Shown here: positions 12,764-17,741 of the stretch, one piece after another
Position numbering within the stretch: position 1 is the stretch's first letter
Layout: each line of letters starts with the position of its first letter
NCBI GenBank assembly: GCA_964390805.1
Contig: CAYMKL010000136.1
Span: 1-17,741, forward strand
Source: CAYMKL01 sp964390805
Lineage (GTDB): Bacteria > Chloroflexota > Anaerolineae > VGOG01
Reading direction: 5' to 3'
Length of the DNA stretch: 17,741 bases
Notes under the pieces: generated by a model
Told to the model about the DNA's origin: nothing
Database searches by the model: none
Seen by the model: only the letters and a program-made list of their open reading frames with translations
Made by a program: the position numbers and the translations under genes

Positions 12764-13753
12764 TCACGAGAATGCTGCTCCGCCCTCCCCAATTAGCTTC
12801 TCTGCTGCTTCTTCCCCCCAGTATGGGATGCAAGGGGCCAGCCCAAGAGCTTGCCAATGCACGATCGTTGTAACAACGAAGTTATGCGCCCATCGTGCCG
12901 TGTCATCGCTTATCCCTGGGAATCCCAATGATTGAACATTAGGACTACCGCCTACAGTAAATGCAACCGAAGGCGTAGACGACTCAAACCGCTTATAGTC
13001 CACGAGATTCACCCCACTCGACAGCAAGGCCGCATAGTATTCAGCCCTACGAGTTTTCTCTGCCAACTTCTCAAAAGCATCTCTTAAGTCCGGGAACTTG
13101 CGGAACCCAGATGTGATGACAGAGCTACTAAGAAATCCTTCGTAGGGAAGGAAACCTGATATTGCTTGGCCAGCCCATTCGAACGCGATTTTCGACAGAG
13201 TCAGACTTCTTTTGAAATTGTCCTCTTCAATACTCAAGAGAGACAACCTGAGCACTTCTCTGAGACTTACGTCTTCGATCATGGAGAGAGGTGAAAGACT
13301 GGCGAACTCCAAGGCAAAGTAAGTCTGACATGCCTGTTCCAAGAATCGCCGTGTGAAAACCTGCCAATCGTCCATTGTAGTAGACTCTGGCTCAACAGCG
13401 TGATGCTGAACAAGATTGCGAAGCTGGTTGAGGTTTCTTAGTTCTTGGCGGTATGGCAGCCTAATTCCCTTATCTTTGAACGCTTCATAGTTGTCGATTT
13501 CGTTCAACATGACTTCGAATTCAATATTGAGTTGCTTCTCAGCTCGAATCTCATAGTGTAAGAAGATCGCTCGTAGAGCTATTTCGATGGCATTGTGGAA
13601 GTTGTGGACGGCTATCATTTTATTGAGCGCACCTGCTTTCGTGGAATGATCAAGTCCATGCAGGTAGAGTTGCTTCGACAACAGTAGTCGTCTGAACGCA
13701 GCCACTGCCTTTTCATCAGTGGCGCTTAAGAACACAGTCGCTTCAGATGTCAT
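12764..13753 (-). CDS. HEPN-like protein of unknown function
   Basis: A 329-residue, mostly helical, soluble protein. Residues 40-130 have the look of a HEPN domain: a helix NFHNAIEIALRAIFLHYEI, then ELRNLNQLRNLVQHH, which contains the Rx4H motif (R112 to H117) used for catalysis by HEPN ribonucleases. The remainder (about 130-329) is unfamiliar. HEPN proteins commonly act as RNases in toxin-antitoxin and abortive-infection systems, and the neighbours are toxin-antitoxin genes and a methyltransferase, so defence is a reasonable guess. The ATG at 13753 is almost touching the GGGGAGGG ribosome site, which is too close. A GTG at 13735 is an alternative start. I am sure the gene is real and only moderately sure of the HEPN call. 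Confidence 0.7.
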   Translation of the reverse strand: MTSEATVFLSATDEKAVAAFRRLLLSKQLYLHGLDHSTKAGALNKMIAVHNFHNAIEIALRAIFLHYEIRAEKQLNIEFEVMLNEIDNYEAFKDKGIRLPYRQELRNLNQLRNLVQHHAVEPESTTMDDWQVFTRRFLEQACQTYFALEFASLSPLSMIEDVSLREVLRLSLLSIEEDNFKRSLTLSKIAFEWAGQAISGFLPYEGFLSSSVITSGFRKFPDLRDAFEKLAEKTRRAEYYAALLSSGVNLVDYKRFESSTPSVAFTVGGSPNVQSLGFPGISDDTARWAHNFVVTTIVHWQALGLAPCIPYWGEEAAEKLIGEGGAAFS

Positions 13754-13840
13754 CCCTCCCCCCGATTGAACATTAGTGAGGTGTCATTTGAATTAGCGCT
13801 CGATATCTGCAATGTGGTTCTTTGGACTTCACACGCTGCC

Positions 13841-13892
13841 CACCCTAGAAGCTACTCACACACGCGCTGTGGCAGGCGTCGTGGGCGCAGTA
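13841..13892 (-). pseudogene. Remnant of a second CHSA-type gene tail
   Basis: On the minus strand this reads CAHDACHSACVSSF and then TAG (13845-13847). It is the same peptide end and the same TTCTAGGGT context as the end of the DUF2207 gene at 14468. About 32 of the first 37 bases match. No gene front exists for it: the RelE stop is just upstream in another frame. It is a leftover of a duplicated or recombined CHSA tail. Confidence 0.6.
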
Positions 13893-13906
13893 GGCGACGT
13901 TACAGG

Positions 13907-14167
13907 TTATCGGTAGACTTCCCGCCGGTGTCGAATGCGTGTGACACGAACGAGTTGCTCCTTGTCATCAACCTCGTACACAACGCGATATTGCCCTACG
14001 CGGATTCGATACAGGCGTTCGTGTCCCACCAGCTTGCGGACGCCTGGCGGGCGTGGGTCCTGGCTCAGCCTATCAATCACAGCGCCGATGCGACGTTTGA
14101 GTTCCAACGGCAGGGAACGAAACTCTTTGGCTGCCGAAGTCGCCAACTTGACCTCATACGTTGTCAC
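13907..14167 (-). CDS. relE: RelE/ParE family toxin
   Basis: An 86-residue protein with the RelE fold pattern: YEVKLATSAAKEFRSLP, a helix LKRRIGAVIDRLSQDPRPPG, then KLVGHERLYRIRVGQYRVVYEVDD and a basic end RIRHRREVYR. The Arg residues in YRIRVGQYRVVYE and the C-terminal RHR correspond to the RNA-binding and catalytic positions of RelE toxins, which cut mRNA in the ribosomal A site. It starts with GTG at 14167, with GAGGT about 8 bases upstream, and overlaps the antitoxin by 14 bases, the usual antitoxin-first order. The relE symbol is by family; ParE-like gyrase poisoning is less likely but not excluded from sequence alone. Confidence 0.92.
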   Translation of the reverse strand: MTTYEVKLATSAAKEFRSLPLELKRRIGAVIDRLSQDPRPPGVRKLVGHERLYRIRVGQYRVVYEVDDKEQLVRVTRIRHRREVYR

Positions 14168-14369
14168 TCGTGGATACCTCGCTCGCCAGCTCCGCCTTCA
14201 GTGTTTCCCAGGCAATGGTGGGTTCATCCCTCCGCGACTCGGACACCAACACGTCATGGAAATCCTCCCAGATCTCGCCCCATTCTGTTAAACTAATAAC
14301 AACGGCAGTGTGTTTGCCTGAGCCATCTACGAGGTATTGCACACCCTTCAACATGGTCATCTTTTCCAC
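14154..14369 (-). CDS. Phd/RelB-type antitoxin
   Basis: A 71-residue protein encoded directly before RelE. It starts with GTG at 14369, supported by AAGGAG 7 bases upstream; the ATG at 14360 is too far from that site. The N-terminal part (MLKGVQYLVDGSGKHTAVVISLTEWGEI style) resembles the small beta-alpha DNA-binding part of Phd/YefM antitoxins that often precede RelE in cyanobacteria and Chloroflexota. The acidic helical C-terminus (WEDFHDVLVSESRRDEP, then WETLKAELASE) would wrap the toxin. It is expected to neutralise RelE and, with it, repress its own promoter. Confidence 0.85.
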   Translation of the reverse strand: MEKMTMLKGVQYLVDGSGKHTAVVISLTEWGEIWEDFHDVLVSESRRDEPTIAWETLKAELASEVSTSDNV

Positions 14370-14373
14370 TTAC

Positions 14374-14451
14374 TCACTCCTTCCCTATTGGTACAAAGCC
14401 AGTGATGTCGCCTAGCTCATTAGTGTGTGCAGTGTGGCACACGCCGCTCAT
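14374..14451 (-). CDS. Possible 25-residue micro-ORF before the antitoxin
   Basis: ATG at 14451 with GAGGG about 5 bases upstream; it encodes MSGVCHTAHTNEL and onward, ending GKE. The TGA (14374-14376) follows directly on the AAGGAG of the antitoxin gene, so it would be translationally coupled. The VCHTAH segment faintly echoes the CHSA tail upstream, so it may instead be a degenerate piece of that repeat. Confidence 0.25.
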   Translation of the reverse strand: MSGVCHTAHTNELGDITGFVPIGKE

Positions 14452-14467
14452 TGCACCCTCACATACC

Positions 14468-16192
14468 CTAGAAGCTGCTCACGCAGGCACTGTGGCAAGC
14501 GGAGTGGCACGCGCTGTGGCAGACGCAGGCGCTGTGGCAAGCGCTGTGACAAGCGTCGTGGACGCAGGCGCTGTGGCAGGCATCATGGACGCAGGCGGAG
14601 TGGCACGCACTGTGGCAGGCGGAGTGGCAGGCGTCGTAGCCAGCATCCTCCCGCCCGACCACGCGGTCCAGGAAGTGAGCGGTGGAGGTAGCCAACCCCT
14701 CGGCGCGGGTGGTGATGTTGTCGGCCACGCCCTCCATCACGCCAGCCATCTGGTCAGCAGCACCGACCAGCGGGGATTCGCGCAGCGCCTCCAGGGGCGT
14801 GGGGCCCCGACGGACGGCGACGGGCACAGGGCGGTAGGGCCGGTAGCTGGGGGCCAGGATGATCCAGGGAAACGCGGGGTGCCCCCAACCCCAAGGGCGC
14901 ACGGGGTCCGAGCGGCGGTAGTCGTCCCAGGCATCCTCGGCTCGCCGGCGGTAGGTGTCGCGAGTGGCCTCAGGGTCGGCGTTCCACATCTTGGTCTGAA
15001 GCCGGGCCGAGAGCAAGGCCATCACCCGCTCGATGGTGGACTGGGGCAGCGTGCCGTCGTCGGCGATGCCCGCCACCAGTGCCCGCTCGTAATCGCTCAT
15101 CTCCACATCGGGGTTGGTCACCTCCAGTTGCAGGGGCCGCTTGTTGAGCACCGTCAGCACGTCCCGCTGGGAGAGGGACATGATCACCAGAGTGATGACC
15201 TTGGTCGTGTCGCCGATGTAGAGGGCGGCCTCAATGGCGTCCAGGTCTGGCACCACCCCCGGCTGCGCGAAGGTCTCGATCTCGATCTCCGGAGCCTCGT
15301 ACTCCTCCGGCGCAGCCTTGGGCGAGACCAGGCGGAAGATGATGAAGACGATGACACCGGCTACGAGCAGGCCAAAGAATCCGAAAAGAAACAGGAAGGG
15401 GAGGAGGGAACGACTAGGCGCAGGCTCGGGTTCCTCGGTGGGAGTGAACTCTTCGACGGGGACGACGACCTCGGCTGGTAGCTCAGCGAAGTAGCGGCCT
15501 GGGATGTAGACTTTGGGGGTGAAGTGGTACTCAGGGGGAACGTTTTTCTTGGAGATGTAGATGGAGAGCCAGTTCTTGCCGGTGGCCTCGTCGGGGGTGG
15601 GATAGTAGACCCAGCGGTCGAAAGAAGAGACATTGGCGTCGTCAACCACGACGGCCGCCTTATCCACCAGCTCATCGGTCACCTGCTCCGGCTGGGTGAC
15701 GTCGGCCGGCAGCTCGATGGGCAGGATGAAGGTCACGATCTGCTCGCCAATGTACAGGTTCCACTGGATGGGCGCCCAGGCCAGCACCCGGTGCTCCACT
15801 CCGTCAATCTCCGTCACGTCCAGCGCACGCTCCACCCGATAGTGCACCTGGACGGTGTACTCCCGGCCCGCCGTGGTGCTCAGCCCGAAGGGAACGGTGT
15901 AGAAACCGCCGCCCTTGCTGCTCAGGCTCACGGGCGTCTCCTGGCCGTCGTGCTCGAGGTGGGCGTCCAGGATGCGGTGGCCGGCGTCGAAGGGGCCCAT
16001 GGTGTTGATCCTGTCCCGCGGCTCGCTCTCCCAGAAAGTCAAGCGGTACTTGACATCCAGGTTCGCGTCCTCCAGGACCACCACCTGGGAATTCACCTCG
16101 GTGATGGTGGGCGGTCCCTGAGCTCTGACCACCGGGGAGGTGAGAAGGAGGACAACGAGAAACAAGAGGCTGAAACGAACAATTCTTTTCAT
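14468..16192 (-). CDS. DUF2207-type membrane protein with CHSA-repeat tail
   Basis: A 574-residue protein; ATG at 16192 with AGGTG about 5 bases upstream. Residues 1-24 are a signal peptide. Residues 25-255 are a beta-rich external domain in the style of DUF2207 (VEHRVLAWAPIQWNLYIGEQ). A short Pro/Glu linker leads to one membrane helix at about 263-289. The cytoplasmic part (about 310-400, PDLDAIEAALYIGDTTKVITL) fits the second half of DUF2207. The region 430-460 is rich in Pro, Trp, Arg and Tyr. The last 54 residues (521-574) are nine CHSA units interspersed with CVHDA and ending CVSSF, with 13 Cys and 11 His in all. By topology the tail should be cytoplasmic. Metal or cluster binding is the plain guess. 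It has its own promoter at 16317-16345. Confidence 0.88.
   Translation of the reverse strand: MKRIVRFSLLFLVVLLLTSPVVRAQGPPTITEVNSQVVVLEDANLDVKYRLTFWESEPRDRINTMGPFDAGHRILDAHLEHDGQETPVSLSSKGGGFYTVPFGLSTTAGREYTVQVHYRVERALDVTEIDGVEHRVLAWAPIQWNLYIGEQIVTFILPIELPADVTQPEQVTDELVDKAAVVVDDANVSSFDRWVYYPTPDEATGKNWLSIYISKKNVPPEYHFTPKVYIPGRYFAELPAEVVVPVEEFTPTEEPEPAPSRSLLPFLFLFGFFGLLVAGVIVFIIFRLVSPKAAPEEYEAPEIEIETFAQPGVVPDLDAIEAALYIGDTTKVITLVIMSLSQRDVLTVLNKRPLQLEVTNPDVEMSDYERALVAGIADDGTLPQSTIERVMALLSARLQTKMWNADPEATRDTYRRRAEDAWDDYRRSDPVRPWGWGHPAFPWIILAPSYRPYRPVPVAVRRGPTPLEALRESPLVGAADQMAGVMEGVADNITTRAEGLATSTAHFLDRVVGREDAGYDACHSACHSACHSACVHDACHSACVHDACHSACHSACVCHSACHSACHSACVSSF
14471..14635 (-). repeat. 12-bp coding repeat (CHSA array)
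   Basis: Nine CHSA codon quartets in the DUF2207-type gene. Serine is written TCC in three units and AGC/AGT in six, which cannot be exchanged by one silent change. This indicates either selection for Ser at protein level or shuffling of two unit types. Confidence 0.85.
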
Positions 16193-16221
16193 GATGCACC
16201 TGCCTTTCTTGCCACTTTGGA

Positions 16222-16302
16222 AGAAACCAGGTTTTTACTCTACTTGTTTGGAACTCTTTGCGCTACGAGAAGTCAAATCCTTCAGCCAAAAACCTGGTTT
16301 CT
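16222..16302. repeat. MITE-like element with perfect 15-bp inverted ends
   Basis: AGAAACCAGGTTTTT (16222-16236) and AAAAACCTGGTTTCT (16288-16302) are perfect inverted repeats, and each arm is itself nearly palindromic (AAACC-N-GGTTT). This resembles a repeat type I associate with cyanobacteria and Chloroflexota. Here it fills the 5' leader of the DUF2207 gene, so it would form a large hairpin in that mRNA. Confidence 0.65.
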
Positions 16303-16316
16303 GAACTGACAACCCG

Positions 16317-16345
16317 ATTATAACACAAAAGCGCGCTACTGTCTA
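16317..16345 (-). promoter_or_regulatory. Sigma70-type promoter for the DUF2207 gene
   Basis: On the minus strand TAGACA (16340-16345) and TATAAT (16317-16322) are separated by exactly 17 bases, a near-consensus pair. The -35 overlaps the loop of the terminator at 16327-16354. The leader to the ATG at 16192 would be about 115 bases and contains the 15-bp inverted repeat. Confidence 0.65.
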
Positions 16346-16354
16346 GCGCGCTTT
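16327..16354 (-). terminator. Strong hairpin terminator after the TolB-like gene
   Basis: AAAGCGCGCTA (16328-16338) and TAGCGCGCTTT (16344-16354) are perfect 11-bp arms with a 5-base loop. On the minus strand a TTTT ends the stem. It should end the transcript of the TolB-like gene and micro-ORF. Confidence 0.7.
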
Positions 16355-16407
16355 CGAAAGGAGCTTCGCACCGTCCGATTTGAAAACCTCTTCATGTCCT
16401 GCTTCAT
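16336..16407 (-). CDS. Possible basic 23-residue micro-ORF
   Basis: ATG at 16407 with a good GGAGGG site 6 bases upstream, starting 31 bases after the TolB-like stop. The peptide begins MKQDMKRFSNRTV and ends RSSFRKRARQ, with nine Arg/Lys and one Asp. The TAG lies in the terminator hairpin. The ribosome site is better than chance would usually give, but there is no comparative support. Confidence 0.35.
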   Translation of the reverse strand: MKQDMKRFSNRTVRSSFRKRARQ

Positions 16408-16438
16408 AGCTTTCCCTCCATACCGTTATTCAGGGTAA

Positions 16439-17741
16439 TCATTCCAGAACCAGAGCCCATATAGTGCTATCCATCAGCTCGGAACCAGCAAAGTCAGTTC
16501 GTTGAAAGACGATTCTGGTCCCATCTGGTGACCAGGCCGGATCCCCTTCGTGCAGCCTGTTGTTTGTGAGCCTACGTAATTCCGAGCCATCGGACTTCGC
16601 CAGGTATATCTCCCAACTGGGGCCTGTGGCTGTACCGGTCGGGCCACGGGTGAAGGCGATGGCTTTTCCGTCCGGCGACCAGGTGAGATCTGCAAAGTGC
16701 TCACTCTCCCCCTTTGCCAACAGAATGGGCTCGCTGCCATCGGTGTTGACAACCCAAAGCTCTGGCAGAACCCCCATGCGTGTGATGATATAGGCCAACC
16801 TGGTGCCATCCGGGGATAGGGCAAAACTTGTTGCCCGGCCATCAAACCCATCAGGGATCTTCGTCAATCGCGAGCCATCCAGACTTCCTACCCATAACTC
16901 GTTCTGGACATGATAAGCGAATGTAGTCCCGTCAGGGGACAGGATGAATGTAGTCTGATGAGACTGACCTGGAAGAACAAGGGCATTTAGAGGTACCCGC
17001 CCACTCCCATCGCTGTTCATCCCCATGACATGTTCGTCTTGCAGAAAGACAACCCTGTTATCTGGCAATACGCGCACACGATTGAAGTCACCGCCAGCAA
17101 GTTCTCTACACCCTTCCCCATTGATGTCGGTTGTCCACACTCCTCCGTGCGCTTGATCTACCTTGGAGACATAGACCACTGTTCGTCCCTCATCTAGCCA
17201 GGCCGGCCAATAACCATTATCAGCCAGCTTACGTTGCTCACTGCCATCAGCGTTCATCACCCAGATACCAGGCCTATCTTGATCAATAGCGCGGCTTACA
17301 AAGGCAATCTTACGCCCGTCAGGAGACCAGACAGGCGAGCCTACAAAGCCCCAGGTCGTCAACTGGATTTCCATTGGCCTCTCATCAGGTATTATGGTCC
17401 TCGGCATCGGTGTGGCGGTAGATGTGGGACAGACGATAGGTGGAGGTGCGGTATCCACACCGATGGCAGCATCCTGAACCTCCGCCGACAGAATCGGTCG
17501 TCCCTCCCCATTCACAAGCTGAACTTCCTCGAGATCCAGGATAGTGCCGCCCCTTCCTTTCGTCATAAACTTGATTGTCGCCAAGCGGCCTGTACCGCTA
17601 GCACCTGCACCACTACCCAATATGGCTGTTCCAAAGGCTACCCTTCCTGCATCATTGTCTATCTTAGGGGGCACGGAAAAGATATCATACCGATTATGCT
17701 TAATTCCACAGAGCGGTTTCAGATTTGCCATCTGATGACAT
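16439..17741 (-). CDS. Cohesin-like/TolB-type beta-propeller protein, 5' partial
   Basis: The frame is open to the right window edge, so the true start is probably outside; the ATG at 17731 lies inside a domain and has no ribosome site visible. The first visible 90 residues (IDNDAGRVAFGTAILGSG, LATIKFMTKGRGG, LDLEEVQLVNGEG) resemble the second half of a cohesin-type domain. A short Pro/Thr linker (PPPIVCPTSTATPMP) leads to seven PD40/WD40-like repeats of the TolB style, for example SPVWSPDGRKIAFVS, FALSPDGTRLAYI, LTWSPDGKAIAFTRG and PAWSPDGTRIVFQR. Each repeat is followed by an IWVMNADGSE-type strand. One complete propeller is likely, acting outside the cell in protein or polymer binding. Its own export signal would be in the missing part. 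It is followed by a terminator. Confidence 0.88.
   Translation of the reverse strand, partial: CHQMANLKPLCGIKHNRYDIFSVPPKIDNDAGRVAFGTAILGSGAGASGTGRLATIKFMTKGRGGTILDLEEVQLVNGEGRPILSAEVQDAAIGVDTAPPPIVCPTSTATPMPRTIIPDERPMEIQLTTWGFVGSPVWSPDGRKIAFVSRAIDQDRPGIWVMNADGSEQRKLADNGYWPAWLDEGRTVVYVSKVDQAHGGVWTTDINGEGCRELAGGDFNRVRVLPDNRVVFLQDEHVMGMNSDGSGRVPLNALVLPGQSHQTTFILSPDGTTFAYHVQNELWVGSLDGSRLTKIPDGFDGRATSFALSPDGTRLAYIITRMGVLPELWVVNTDGSEPILLAKGESEHFADLTWSPDGKAIAFTRGPTGTATGPSWEIYLAKSDGSELRRLTNNRLHEGDPAWSPDGTRIVFQRTDFAGSELMDSTIWALVLE

Noticed and set aside
12929..13776. 13-base direct repeat GATTGAACATTAG at 12929 and 13764
   Set aside because: One or two such repeats are expected by chance in a window of this length, and no further homology flanks them.
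14402..15481. Long open frame of 359 codons on the plus strand
   Set aside because: It is the antisense shadow of the DUF2207 gene. It is rich in Gly, His and Val and has no ribosome site; the minus-strand frame has a signal peptide, membrane helix and family features.
15524..16309. Open frame of 261 codons on the plus strand
   Set aside because: Antisense to the DUF2207 gene and running through the inverted-repeat leader, with no family features.
1..17741. rRNA, tRNA or complete insertion sequences
   Set aside because: No cloverleaf, rRNA-like stretch or transposase frame was seen on either strand by eye.

Overview
The window looks like a piece of a Chloroflexota (Anaerolineae-like) chromosome or metagenomic contig. 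The clues are a very large BTAD/ATPase/TPR (SARP-type) regulator, secreted proteins ending in YLPxxLK, Pro/Thr linkers, a DUF2207 membrane protein with a Cys-rich tail, and several palindromic repeat families in the gaps. The phylum is an inference from gene style, since no rRNA, tRNA or marker gene is present. Every gene I can support lies on the minus strand, so the biological reading order runs from high to low coordinates.

From the right edge: (1) 16336-17741 holds a 5'-truncated cohesin-like/TolB-type propeller protein, a possible basic micro-ORF and a terminator. A good promoter (TAGACA-17-TATAAT) is embedded in that terminator and drives (2) a DUF2207-type membrane protein (14468-16192) whose last 54 residues are a CHSA tetrapeptide array. 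(3) 10969-14451 is an accessory island: a RelB/Phd-RelE pair, a remnant of a second CHSA tail, a HEPN-like protein, a PBECR-like nuclease with a DUF2283 partner, an orphan beta-class DNA methyltransferase, and an 86-bp duplicated gene-tail fragment placed just before two of these genes.

(4) 5249-10946 looks like one operon: an FG-GAP beta-propeller secreted protein, a second secreted protein with the same C-terminal motif, a PqqD-radical SAM-SPASM fusion enzyme, a coiled-coil protein and a two-helix membrane protein with a zinc ribbon. The radical SAM gene carries an in-frame palindromic insertion just after its cluster motif. (5) 1724-5083 encodes the 1119-residue SARP-like regulator behind its own candidate promoter and dyad.

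(6) 1104-1723 is a gene-free stretch with at least three palindromic repeat types and a terminator/promoter overlap. (7) 565-1103 holds a small conserved-looking protein, a 16-codon micro-ORF and a small exported protein made of GIIKGDFSAPSA repeats. The four GIIKGD copies differ almost only at silent positions, which argues that the peptide is the selected product. (8) 1-366 is the start of another secreted protein.

The two most interesting signals are the GIIKGD peptide system beside a TPR-bearing regulator, and the CHSA tail with its second partial copy flanking the toxin-antitoxin pair.
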